Part shown: in pieces, positions 15,863-24,397 of the stretch
How the letters are laid out: every line of letters starts with the position of its first letter
Numbering within the stretch: position 1 is the first letter of the stretch
Notes under the pieces: model-generated
Database searches by the model: none
Seen by the model: only the letters and a program-made list of their open reading frames with translations
Told to the model about the DNA's origin: nothing
Program-made: the position numbers and the translations under genes
Origin: Eubacterium uniforme
Lineage (GTDB): Bacteria; Bacillota; Clostridia; Lachnospirales; Lachnospiraceae
Assembly: GCF_900167115.1 (NCBI RefSeq)
Contig: NZ_FUXZ01000012.1
Coordinates: 40,718-104,717 of the forward strand
Direction: 5' to 3'
DNA: 64,000 nt

Positions 15863-17425
15863 GTGGACAAGTTTTTAAGATGGTTTTTCGAATTTATATC
15901 TGAAATGCTAAAAGGCTTTGAAATAATGTTTCAGGGGATAGGCCGAGGCATAATAAAGATATTTAACATTAAAAATTACATAAAGATATTTAAGACTTAT
16001 TCCAAGGATTTTAGCACACCGGAGTGGATTCTTGCGATACTTACGATTGTAGTTGTCGTGGTTATTTACGTCCTTATACTTGTACTTATACTTATGATTA
16101 TAAGAAAGTATATAAGATTTAGACATTCCATAGTAAGTAACGAAGATCTTCTTGAGGAAATATCTGTTCTTCAGAGAGATGTTATGAAGATGGCGAAAGA
16201 GAAAGACAGAATCATGGCCATGAAAGTTGCTCAGATAGGTGGCGGAGGTGGACCAGCTCTTAGTCTTACGTCGGAAGAATATGAAACAGAAGATGCAGAG
16301 AACATTCAACAGGCAGCAGGAGACGAAGGTATATTTATTACTCAAACCAGACGTTTCTCTAAACTTTATGAAGTTGATATGTTTTATAAGAATTACGAAA
16401 CACCTAACTATGATAATGAAATCGATCTTCCAGGTGTATGTGAAAGATATCGTAACTTTGCATGTTCAAAGATGCATTTGTATTATGACATAAAAACTAT
16501 AAGATTGTTCCTAGCAGGTATGGCTTCTACAAAGCTTATTATCCTTCAGGGTATATCTGGTACTGGTAAAACATCTTTACCATATTCATTTGGTAAGTTT
16601 TTAGGTATAGATACAACTATTGCATCAGTTCAGCCATCATGGCGTGATAGAACAGAACTTTTTGGATATTTTAATGAATTTACAAAGAACTTCAATGAAA
16701 CCGAAGTTCTTAAGAGAATATATGAAGCAAGTTATAATGACAATGTTAATTTAATTCTTTTGGACGAAATGAACATTGCTCGTATTGAGTACTATTTTGC
16801 TGAAATGTTATCCATACTTGAAATGCCTAACGCAGATGAATGGGAACTTGATCTTGTTCCTAATGTATGGAGTTCAGATCCAGAGAATCTTGATCATGGA
16901 CGTTTACGCATTCCGCAGAATATCTGGTATATTGGAACAGCTAACAACGATGATTCCACATATGCTATTTCAGATAAGGTTTATGACCGTGCTCAGCCTA
17001 TAAACCTTGATGCAAAGGGTGTTGCTTTCGAAGCACCTGAGGCAGATCAGTTAACTATTAGTTTCTCACATTTGAATGATCTATTCCAGGATGCATTTGA
17101 AAAATATCCTATTTCAGAAGAGAATCTTAAAAAAATACATCAGCTTGACCTTTGGGTAATCGACAAGTTGAGAGTAGCATTTGGTAACCGTATTATCAAG
17201 CAGATGGGACTTTTTGTTCCTGTATATGTCGCATGTGGGGGCGATGAACTTGATGGTATTGATTACATACTTGCAACTAAAATATTCCGTAAGTTTGAAT
17301 CTTTAAACCTTGCAATGCTTAGAGATGAACTTAAGGAATTGGTAGTATATATTAACAAATCATTTGGCAAAGGCAAGATGAATGAATCAATTGCATATCT
17401 AGAAAGACTACAGAAACTGTTCTAG
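15863..17425 (+). CDS. Membrane-anchored McrB-like AAA+ ATPase
   Basis: 520 aa from GTG 15863 with GAGAGGG upstream. One strong transmembrane helix (about 55-80) is followed by a short coiled linker, then an AAA+ domain of the McrB/dynein-related type. Walker A is GISGTGKTS (about 230-238) and Walker B is ILLDEMN (about 299-306), followed by a sensor-1-like IGTANNDD (about 356). McrB relatives normally drive a nuclease partner; here no nuclease is visible and the ATPase is tied to the membrane. It lies between two SipW-type signal peptidases and just before a large coiled-coil protein. Inferred role: energising assembly, disassembly or export of the surface structure. Confidence 0.85.
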   Translation: MDKFLRWFFEFISEMLKGFEIMFQGIGRGIIKIFNIKNYIKIFKTYSKDFSTPEWILAILTIVVVVVIYVLILVLILMIIRKYIRFRHSIVSNEDLLEEISVLQRDVMKMAKEKDRIMAMKVAQIGGGGGPALSLTSEEYETEDAENIQQAAGDEGIFITQTRRFSKLYEVDMFYKNYETPNYDNEIDLPGVCERYRNFACSKMHLYYDIKTIRLFLAGMASTKLIILQGISGTGKTSLPYSFGKFLGIDTTIASVQPSWRDRTELFGYFNEFTKNFNETEVLKRIYEASYNDNVNLILLDEMNIARIEYYFAEMLSILEMPNADEWELDLVPNVWSSDPENLDHGRLRIPQNIWYIGTANNDDSTYAISDKVYDRAQPINLDAKGVAFEAPEADQLTISFSHLNDLFQDAFEKYPISEENLKKIHQLDLWVIDKLRVAFGNRIIKQMGLFVPVYVACGGDELDGIDYILATKIFRKFESLNLAMLRDELKELVVYINKSFGKGKMNESIAYLERLQKLF

Positions 17426-17443
17426 GGAATCCGGAGGTTTTTA

Positions 17444-19702
17444 TTGAACGAGAAATATGGAGAATGGTACCAGGATTTTCAAAGTGCATTTGACACCATG
17501 GATGAAAATGATGTCTATGTTGATATGAACAGACTTATGGGCTTAGGGCGTTTCAATATTTCCATGAACAGAAAGCTCATGGAGAAAAGTATTGATGTAT
17601 CTTGGGTTGAAGCCATAGAGGATGGCATTATCCATGTTGATAATGTTATAAGAAATCCTGGTAGGACTATCGTGGACGTTGAAGAGATAGTTCCGATAGC
17701 CCTGTCCAAAAAAATTACAGTTGAATCAATAAAGCATTTAGCACAACATACAGATCTGATACAGAGCGTAGACGAAAAGAAGGGGACTATTACTCCTTCA
17801 AAGGTTCTTAATGTGCATAAAGAGGAAAGTCTTAGTACATATGAGAACCGTTTCGTTAATACGCTTATTGACAGACTGTATATTTTTATAATGACCAGAT
17901 ATCAGAAACTGTCTGAGATTGAAAAAGACGAAGAAGTGTATGCAATGGAGGCGGAAAGTAAGATAAATGATGAGAATGGTAATTCATTTAATGTTAAAAT
18001 CGCCATTGATACAAAGAGAAGTCTTGAAGCAACAAATGATAGCGGATATACGGTATGGCAACGTGTTGAAAAGCTTAAAAAAACAATAGAAGGCTACAAA
18101 GGTTCGGAACTTTGTACAAGTCTTGGGAATAACTTTGTGCAACCACCTATTATGCGAACTAACGCTCTTATGAAGAACGTTGATTTAAAGGCGTGTCTTG
18201 CACTTTGGCAATACATATTAAGTTATGATAAGGTCGGTTATGAGATTAACGTAGAGGATACGGCACTTAATCCTAATAAGGAATATGTGGAAGACCTTGG
18301 AAAGACCATGGCATGTAATCTTGTCCTATTTAAAAGTTATACGGATAAGAGTAATGTCAAAGATGTTTATAAGCCAATAGGTAAAAGAAATTATAAGCCT
18401 ATAAAACCAAGAGTTGTAAAAAGATATAAATCAGAACTTCTATCAGGACAGTATGATGTCCATACAGAAGGTGCTGTCGGATATATACAAGTTCAAGGCG
18501 TTCAGGGATATAAGAATTCTGATCTTCCAGAGAATTCAACGGCCGTATTTGATCAGATTGGTAAGGCTATTACCATCGAGAGAAATTACTATGCTGAAGT
18601 TGATAGGAGAATCTTAGAAGCGCAGCAGAGAGCTGAAGAAGCTGAAAGAAGAAGACTTGAACGTGAAGAACGTCTTAAAGAAAAACAACGTATCGAGGAA
18701 GCTAGAAGAGAAGAACGAGAACGTATCAGGAGAGAACGCGAAGAAGAACAGAGACGTATTCAGGAAATGCTTGAACGTAGAAGGGCAGAGATTGAAGCTG
18801 AAGAAAAAGAACGTGCTCGTCTTGAAGCAGAACGTCAGGCTCGTATAGAGGAAGAAAGAAAACGAGCAGAACAGGAAGCTAGAGAAAAGGCTGAACGAGA
18901 AAAACTCGAACGTGAAAAGAAAGCAATCAGAGAGGACTTTGGAGAGGCAGAAGGTGTCGATACAACAGTATTTGATAGAAAGAAGGAAAGCCACGAAAAG
19001 GTTAATGCATATGGAACAGTAACTCAGAATGATATTGAAGAAGTTACTAACATGATGCAAGAAAAGAAAGAAAAGATTGCTAATGGTGAAATAGAAGCAA
19101 AACCTGAGGAGAATCTAATGGAAGATCCAAGGGAAGTAGCTGCAAGAATGAAACTTGAACAACAAAAACGTGAGAAAGAGCGTATTGAAAAAGAAAGAGC
19201 TGCTAGACTTAAAGCAGAACGTGAGGCTTATGAGAAGAAGCCGTTTAGAGAGATTTATAAGATGTATACTTATAATCCAATCTACTCTCTTCCACGTTTG
19301 TTTAGATGGTTATTATATGTACTCTTTGGTGTGATTCCAAAAGATACGGATAATCCAGATCAGAAGAAGATTTTACGTCAAAGAGAAGAAGATGCAAGAA
19401 AGAGAGAATACGAAAAACTCGAAAGAGAAAAAGTTATTGTGTACTACAAAAAGTATGCAACAAACTTCCCATATAGTTTTGTTAGATTCTATAAAGACCA
19501 GAAGTTTAAACGTAAGAGAAGAAAAGAAGCTAAGAATAAACCAAAACCTGTATGGAATCCTCCAGTACGTACTGAAGAAGAGACAAGAGCAATCGAATTG
19601 GAGATGCGTGCACTCTATAAAGAATATCATGTATCGGTACGTGAGAGGATGAGAAGAAAAATAAGAGAACTTACGGAAAAAAATACGGATGAGGCTGCAT
19701 AA
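17444..19702 (+). CDS. Large coiled-coil partner of the AAA+ ATPase (DUF2357/McrC-like N-terminus)
   Basis: 752 aa from TTG 17444 with CCGGAGG 6 nt upstream, 18 bp after the ATPase. The N-terminal 330 residues are globular and contain ESLSTYENRFVNTLIDRLYIFI, reminiscent of DUF2357 proteins that pair with McrB-like ATPases. That likeness is tentative. Residues about 385-490 and 540-600 form long Arg/Glu-rich charged single helices or coiled coils. A basic C-terminal third with aromatic patches (IYKMYTYNPIYSLPRLFRWLLYVLFG) may touch the membrane. No PD-(D/E)xK or other nuclease signature is evident. Its frame ends where the next gene begins (TAATG). Inferred role: cytoplasmic scaffold linking the ATPase to the envelope machinery. 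Confidence 0.62.
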   Translation: MNEKYGEWYQDFQSAFDTMDENDVYVDMNRLMGLGRFNISMNRKLMEKSIDVSWVEAIEDGIIHVDNVIRNPGRTIVDVEEIVPIALSKKITVESIKHLAQHTDLIQSVDEKKGTITPSKVLNVHKEESLSTYENRFVNTLIDRLYIFIMTRYQKLSEIEKDEEVYAMEAESKINDENGNSFNVKIAIDTKRSLEATNDSGYTVWQRVEKLKKTIEGYKGSELCTSLGNNFVQPPIMRTNALMKNVDLKACLALWQYILSYDKVGYEINVEDTALNPNKEYVEDLGKTMACNLVLFKSYTDKSNVKDVYKPIGKRNYKPIKPRVVKRYKSELLSGQYDVHTEGAVGYIQVQGVQGYKNSDLPENSTAVFDQIGKAITIERNYYAEVDRRILEAQQRAEEAERRRLEREERLKEKQRIEEARREERERIRREREEEQRRIQEMLERRRAEIEAEEKERARLEAERQARIEEERKRAEQEAREKAEREKLEREKKAIREDFGEAEGVDTTVFDRKKESHEKVNAYGTVTQNDIEEVTNMMQEKKEKIANGEIEAKPEENLMEDPREVAARMKLEQQKREKERIEKERAARLKAEREAYEKKPFREIYKMYTYNPIYSLPRLFRWLLYVLFGVIPKDTDNPDQKKILRQREEDARKREYEKLEREKVIVYYKKYATNFPYSFVRFYKDQKFKRKRRKEAKNKPKPVWNPPVRTEEETRAIELEMRALYKEYHVSVRERMRRKIRELTEKNTDEAA

Positions 19703-20394
19703 TGAAAAAAGCATTTAAGGTGTTAAGGAAAGCGTTATCGTATATTGAATGGACTATCTTAGTGGTAGGAGCAATAATACTTGTTTATATTTTCTTTAAT
19801 ACATTACAAGGAAAAGCAGTTAATTTATTTGGTTATAATGTACTTCATGTTGTAACCGGAAGCATGGAGCCGACGATTTCAACTGATGAATATGTATTTG
19901 TTAAAGAAACAGATACAAAAGAACTTAAAAAAGAAGATATTATAGCATATTATAGTGAAGAATCGGATGTTAAAGGGTTGCCGGTAATCCATAGAATAGT
20001 GGATGTTTTACCTGATGGAAGGTTTAAAACAAAGGGTGATGCTAATGAAACATCTGATGTACTCCCTGTTAGAGGAGAGCAAGTTATTGGTAAGTATCGT
20101 GGAAGAGTTGGATTATTAAATTTCATCTCATCTTTTATGGACTTTAGAAAGATATTGATGTTATTTGTTATTATTCCGATGTTTCTTGCTTCTATATATG
20201 AAGTAAAGAGTATTTGGAAGTTGACAAAGAAAGTTCGTGATGATAGTAAATCTGATGGAGATAAGATGAAGGAAAATGAATCTTACGAAGAAGCGGTGGA
20301 AAGATTAAAAAAGGCGGCTGTGGAAGAATATCTAAAATCTCAATCTGAAGCTAAAGCAGATGAAGAGATTAAAGATGATGAAAACGCAGACTAG
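19702..20394 (+). CDS. sipW: Signal peptidase I, SipW (ER/archaeal) type, copy 2
   Basis: 230 aa. The start ATG overlaps the previous stop (TAATG). N-terminal membrane helix about 15-35; TGSMEPT with catalytic Ser54; VIHRIV with His97; TKGDANETSD with the acidic residues. A second helix lies near 150-170, and the tail is charged and ends in an acidic Lys/Glu stretch like that of copy 1. Sequence divergence from copy 1 suggests different substrate preference rather than a recent duplication. Two SipW-class peptidases in one operon is unusual. Confidence 0.9.
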   Translation: MKKAFKVLRKALSYIEWTILVVGAIILVYIFFNTLQGKAVNLFGYNVLHVVTGSMEPTISTDEYVFVKETDTKELKKEDIIAYYSEESDVKGLPVIHRIVDVLPDGRFKTKGDANETSDVLPVRGEQVIGKYRGRVGLLNFISSFMDFRKILMLFVIIPMFLASIYEVKSIWKLTKKVRDDSKSDGDKMKENESYEEAVERLKKAAVEEYLKSQSEAKADEEIKDDENAD

Positions 20395-20413
20395 AGTTTA
20401 TGAAGGTTTAATT

Positions 20414-20974
20414 ATGGCTAGAAAAAAAGAATCAACAGAGAATAACAAAAATAAAAAGGCTAATAAAGTAAAGAAAAATAATTCAGTGGATACAATGCTT
20501 CATTATACGGCTCGCGATTATGGCCAAGAGTATATTATGAAACGAAAGATGATTAGAGCCATATTCATTGCGATAATGTTAGCAATTGCATTGATTGTAT
20601 TTATTGCTCTTTACATGGATCAGGCAGGAAGAGTGCAGGAGACGTATCGTACTAAGTATACTAAGTCACTAGAAACTGTAGTTTTTGATTTGGATGATTA
20701 TAAAAATGCAGAGGCTGACTATGAACTTAGGTATAGAATGATTCTTGCAGATATGTCGAATGCGAATGCATTTGCTTTTCTGCTGGATGATTTTGAGAAG
20801 GAACAGAAGAGTATAAATGGGCTTTATACATGTTTTCTTAAGTATCCTCAGCAAATGCAGCAGAGAATAGATGAAGTTAAAGAAATTCTTGAAAAAATAC
20901 TGAATGTGAACAATAAAGATTCATATGAAGGAATAGACAAATTTGTCGATACTATAAATTTGAAAGGATATTAA
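20414..20974 (+). CDS. Single-pass membrane protein of unknown function
   Basis: 186 aa. I chose ATG 20414, with AAGG seven bases upstream, over in-frame codons inside the preceding gene. A Lys/Asn-rich cytoplasmic head (1-50), a transmembrane helix (about 52-73) and a largely helical extracytoplasmic part with many acidic and aromatic residues. No family is recognised. Its place between sipW copy 2 and a small coiled-coil gene suggests a structural or stabilising role in the same envelope complex. Confidence 0.65.
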   Translation: MARKKESTENNKNKKANKVKKNNSVDTMLHYTARDYGQEYIMKRKMIRAIFIAIMLAIALIVFIALYMDQAGRVQETYRTKYTKSLETVVFDLDDYKNAEADYELRYRMILADMSNANAFAFLLDDFEKEQKSINGLYTCFLKYPQQMQQRIDEVKEILEKILNVNNKDSYEGIDKFVDTINLKGY

Positions 20975-21038
20975 TGATCGTAAAAAGATTAGGAAGGGTT
21001 ATTGATTAGAAGATTGTTAATAGTGGAGGGGTATTCAT

Positions 21039-21263
21039 ATGAGTAGAAAAAGTAAATTAAAAAGAGAAATTAAAACCTGTCAAAAAACTATAGTTGAAAT
21101 AGAAAGAAGACGTGCAAGATCGCAGTCTGCCTTGGTTCAGGCAATCCTTCTTCAGGAAGAACCTAATGAAGATGATGTAGAGTGGTTCAATAAATATACT
21201 GGAGAAATTACGGCTTGTCGTAACCATATGATGGAATTAAAGAAAGAATTAGAGTCTTTATAG
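21039..21263 (+). CDS. Small coiled-coil protein
   Basis: 74 aa, highly charged and helical throughout (KLKREIKTCQKTIVEIERRR; MMELKKELESL), soluble, with GTGGAGGGG upstream of ATG 21039. It is the last gene of the operon and is followed by a strong terminator. The size and two-helix hairpin pattern suggest a chaperone- or adaptor-like partner for a coiled-coil protein such as that at 17444. No family is recognised. Confidence 0.6.
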   Translation: MSRKSKLKREIKTCQKTIVEIERRRARSQSALVQAILLQEEPNEDDVEWFNKYTGEITACRNHMMELKKELESL

Positions 21264-21336
21264 TACAAAAATTTTAAAATAGTTTCCAATAAGGACGTAC
21301 TATGTCGATTTCGTGAGTAAATGTCTAAAAAAATAA

Positions 21337-21367
21337 AAAGGTGTTGTGCAATTTGCACAACACCTTT
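21337..21367 (+). terminator. Terminator of the SipW/AAA+ operon
   Basis: AAAAGGTGTTGTGCAA and its inverted copy TTGCACAACACCTTTT form a near-perfect 15-bp stem, ending in T-rich sequence. Confidence 0.85.
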
Positions 21368-21407
21368 TGTTAATAACAGATATTTTCGATAAATTTATAC
21401 AAAAAAC

Positions 21408-21436
21408 TTGTTTTATTAAAAAGTATTTTGTATAAT
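21408..21436 (+). promoter_or_regulatory. Promoter of the TasA-like gene
   Basis: TTGTTT (21408-21413), 17 bp, TATAAT (21431-21436). The leader is about 120 nt before ATG 21564. A dedicated promoter would allow the putative major subunit to be made in excess of the assembly proteins. Confidence 0.7.
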
Positions 21437-21563
21437 TATCATATAAATTTAACGCATTGTAACCAAAAGCATTAAAGCGTAACAATAGTAACTAATTAAC
21501 AAGTTGATGATTTTTTTAAATAATAATAAAGAATAAAAATATCAGAAAAGGAGGGTGACGATT

Positions 21564-22511
21564 ATGAAGAGACAGAATAAGAATAGTAAAAAAATAGCAA
21601 GTGCAGCATCGATGCTTTTATTATCAACAGCGATGCTCGGAATGGCAACATATGCATGGTTTACAATGAATAGAGAAGTTAGTGTAACTAACATGCAGGT
21701 TAAAGCAAAGACTGATCAAGGTCTTTTGATCAATGAGGTAGCAACTGCGAATGATGCAAATTGGGATAATGAAGCAACAGCTGGTCAGACAACACCTGAA
21801 TCAGCTATTCAACTCCATGCTACATCAACAGCTAATACAACTACTTGGTACGCAGCTTATAGTACAAAGGCTAATAGTGCTGCTTTTGCATCATCAGGCC
21901 AGGAATCTGGTGATTTAGCAGATGGTTATAAAACCCTTAATACAAGTGAAGGTTATACTACAGCAGAAAATACAGTTGCAGCAGTTGCTGGTACAAGTGC
22001 AGAGCAGAATATTACATACATAGACAAAGGAACAACAGGTTATCAAAATGGTGAAGGTTACTACGTAAAATATAAATATTATCTTAAATCAAATGGAGAT
22101 GCTATTACATGTGGCACAACAGCTGCACAGTCTATCCAACTTAAAGATTTACAGGTAACAGGTAATAATAATTCAGCTGATCTTGATAAGGCATTAAGAG
22201 TAGCAGTAGTAGCAGGTGGTAAAGCTTATATCTTTGCACCACTTCAAAGTTCAGCACAGACATATTATGTAAATGCAAGTGAAACTGGAACTACAACACT
22301 TACAGGTGATCAGTATATAAATATTACAAGTATCCCAGCTGTAACAGCTGCTGGTACAGAAGTAGATGTTTATCTCTATTTTGAAGGTGAAGACCCAGAT
22401 CTTAAGACATCAAATGTTACAAATACACTTGACAATCTTACAGTATCATTTAGATTTGCATTAGTTGATAATTCAGGTACAGTTACAGATAATGGAGTTT
22501 CAATTAATTAA
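21564..22511 (+). CDS. TasA/camelysin-like surface fibre subunit (SipW substrate)
   Basis: 315 aa; ATG 21564 follows a very strong AAGGAGGGTG site, and GTG 21555 lies inside that site and is rejected. A basic head and hydrophobic stretch lead into GMATYAWFTMNREV (about residue 30), the typical SipW-dependent cleavage context. The mature protein is Ala/Thr/Gly/Asn-rich with few charges, like an extracellular fibre subunit. It ends with EVDVYLYFEGEDPDLKTSN and a final beta strand, as in TasA-type folds. Own promoter and terminator plus strong ribosome site suggest high expression. Family members form biofilm fibres or surface metalloproteins; no zinc HExxH motif is seen here. Confidence 0.8.
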   Translation: MKRQNKNSKKIASAASMLLLSTAMLGMATYAWFTMNREVSVTNMQVKAKTDQGLLINEVATANDANWDNEATAGQTTPESAIQLHATSTANTTTWYAAYSTKANSAAFASSGQESGDLADGYKTLNTSEGYTTAENTVAAVAGTSAEQNITYIDKGTTGYQNGEGYYVKYKYYLKSNGDAITCGTTAAQSIQLKDLQVTGNNNSADLDKALRVAVVAGGKAYIFAPLQSSAQTYYVNASETGTTTLTGDQYINITSIPAVTAAGTEVDVYLYFEGEDPDLKTSNVTNTLDNLTVSFRFALVDNSGTVTDNGVSIN

Positions 22512-22540
22512 TAGATTGGTTATAAACGTTAAATTATTTA

Positions 22541-22571
22541 AAAGAAGAGGCTTTATGCCTCTTCTTTTTTT
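22541..22571 (+). terminator. Terminator after the TasA-like gene
   Basis: AAAGAAGAGGC and GCCTCTTCTTT around a TTTAT loop, with a run of T. Confidence 0.88.
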
Positions 22572-22606
22572 GTGAGTAATAGGTTCTTAAAAAACTAGTT
22601 TTATAA

Positions 22607-22635
22607 TTGATAGTTTCCAGTGATAAGAGTATAAT
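22607..22635 (+). promoter_or_regulatory. Promoter of the BspA-like LRR gene
   Basis: TTGATA (22607-22612), 17 bp, TATAAT (22630-22635). The leader is about 60 nt and ends in AAGGAGG before ATG 22699. Confidence 0.75.
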
Positions 22636-22698
22636 TGTGTTGTTGTCGCGTTGTTTTTGTGACAGCAGTATAAATGGTTTTTTAAGGAGGATTTTTTA

Positions 22699-24246
22699 AT
22701 GAAGAAAAAGATTATAGCTGGAGTACTTTCAGCCTCTATGTTGCTATGCAGTGTAGAAGCACTTCCAAGCAGTTTTTTATCAAGTATAGGTACTGGAGTA
22801 ACTGTAGAAGCTGCAGTTGCTAATGGTTTTGAGTACAAATTACTTTCAGATGGTACAGTTGAGATAATACGTTATACGGGTTCATCAGAGAATGTTACTA
22901 TTCCAGAAATGCTTGCTAGAAAGTATGTTTCTAGAATAGGAGATGCGGCTTTTTATATGAGTAATGTAAAGACAGTTACTATACCAGCAACTGTAAAAAA
23001 TATTGGCAATGATTCATTTAGAGAATCAGCATATCTTACTGATGTAAAATTTTTAGGTACTACAAGAATTGACAGTTATGCATTTTATAAGTGTACGAGT
23101 CTTAAAAATGTAAGTTTAAACGCTGGATTAAATAAAATTGATGATTATGTTTTTTATGGTTGTAGCGCCCTTAAAAATATAGTAATACCTGATACGGTTA
23201 CAAGTATTGGTGGATATTGTTTTGAAAATTGTTCATCACTTGAGAGCGTAACATTATCTAAAGAATTGACAGAAATAAGTGATGATACATTTGCTTGGTG
23301 TACTAGTCTTAAGAGTATTAGAATACCTAATAAGGTTAAAAGCGTTGGATGGCGTGCATTTTCATCATGTACTGCTTTAACTCAAGTTATAATGCCTAAC
23401 AGTCTTAAGACTATAAGTGATGAAGCTTTTGATAGATGTAATCATTTAGAAAAATTATCTATTCCAAATAGTGTAACAACTATTGGTGATGGAGCATTTG
23501 AAAATTGTACAGGTTTACTTGATGTGGTTATACCTGACTCAGTAACAAAAATTGGTAAGAATGCATTTGGTTATATCCATGCTACTAATTCAAAAGTATA
23601 TGAAAAAATCGAAAAATTTGCTATATGTGGTACAACTCCTGTAGCACAGAAATATGCTGAAGATAATAAATTTAAATTCATTGATATAAGATTATCTAAG
23701 GGGAGTGTTAGCTTAAATAAAACAGTTTATGTATATAATGATAATGGTGTTAATGCAGATGTTGTAGTTAAAAACTCAGCAGGTGATGTCCTTAAGGCTG
23801 GTACAGATTATGAATTAAGCTACGCTGATAATAAAAAGTGTGGTAAAGCTACAGTTACTGTTAATGGTAAGGGCAAGTATATTGAAACTGTTAGCGAGAA
23901 CTTTATTATTACACCAGCTAAGATTACAGGTGTTAAAGTAAAGTCTCCTAAGGTAAAACGTGTAAAGGTTACATGGAAGAAGGCTAATGGAGAAGTAACT
24001 GGATATGAGATTCAGATAGCTCGTAATAAGAAGTTTACTAAATCACTTAAGACTATCGATATTAAGAAGGCTAATATTTCTAAAAAGACAATTAAGAAGT
24101 TAAAGAGTAAGAAGAAATATTTTGTTCGTGTTCGTGCATATAAGACTATCGATAATACTAAGTATTACGGTAACTGGAGCAAGATCGTGAGTAAGAAAGT
24201 TAAAGGTAAGAAGGCTAAAAGCAAGAAAACTAAGAGTAATAAATAG
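22699..24246 (+). CDS. BspA-type leucine-rich-repeat surface protein with Fn3-like C-terminus
   Basis: 515 aa. Signal peptide 1-38 (cleavage near VEA/AVANG). Residues about 60-300 hold roughly nine LRR_5/BspA repeats of about 23 residues (SIGGYCFENCSSLESVTLS, SVGWRAFSSCTALTQVIMP). A beta-sandwich linker (about 330-410) precedes a fibronectin-III-like domain (ITGVKVKSPKVKRVKVTWKKANGEVTGYEIQI). The Lys-rich tail (KGKKAKSKKTKSNK) has no LPxTG or membrane helix, so attachment may be electrostatic. BspA-like proteins act in adhesion and in binding polysaccharide or host proteins. Single gene with its own promoter and terminator. Confidence 0.87.
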   Translation: MKKKIIAGVLSASMLLCSVEALPSSFLSSIGTGVTVEAAVANGFEYKLLSDGTVEIIRYTGSSENVTIPEMLARKYVSRIGDAAFYMSNVKTVTIPATVKNIGNDSFRESAYLTDVKFLGTTRIDSYAFYKCTSLKNVSLNAGLNKIDDYVFYGCSALKNIVIPDTVTSIGGYCFENCSSLESVTLSKELTEISDDTFAWCTSLKSIRIPNKVKSVGWRAFSSCTALTQVIMPNSLKTISDEAFDRCNHLEKLSIPNSVTTIGDGAFENCTGLLDVVIPDSVTKIGKNAFGYIHATNSKVYEKIEKFAICGTTPVAQKYAEDNKFKFIDIRLSKGSVSLNKTVYVYNDNGVNADVVVKNSAGDVLKAGTDYELSYADNKKCGKATVTVNGKGKYIETVSENFIITPAKITGVKVKSPKVKRVKVTWKKANGEVTGYEIQIARNKKFTKSLKTIDIKKANISKKTIKKLKSKKKYFVRVRAYKTIDNTKYYGNWSKIVSKKVKGKKAKSKKTKSNK

Positions 24247-24298
24247 TTAAGTATAAATAATAGACAAAAATTTAATAACTAGATTTTTTTTGTAAAAT

Positions 24299-24373
24299 AA
24301 AAAGGATACTGAGAAGTGATGAGATAAATGAGGTGCCCCCTCAAAACTCAAATCTACTCTGTATCCTTTTTAT
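24299..24373. terminator. Long hairpin between convergent genes, bidirectional terminator
   Basis: Arms AAAAAGGATAC (24299-24309) and GTATCCTTTTT (24361-24371) are perfect. The match continues imperfectly inward for about 35 bp per arm to a GGTGCCCC loop. It would stop transcripts from both the LRR gene and the minus-strand GGDEF-EAL gene. Confidence 0.75.
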
Positions 24374-24397
24374 GTTTTATGTATAAACCTTATTTTT

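Noticed and set aside
15863..19702. Reading the ATPase and its partner as a Mcr-type restriction system
   Set aside because: No nuclease motif, a membrane anchor on the ATPase, and both genes embedded between two signal peptidase genes.
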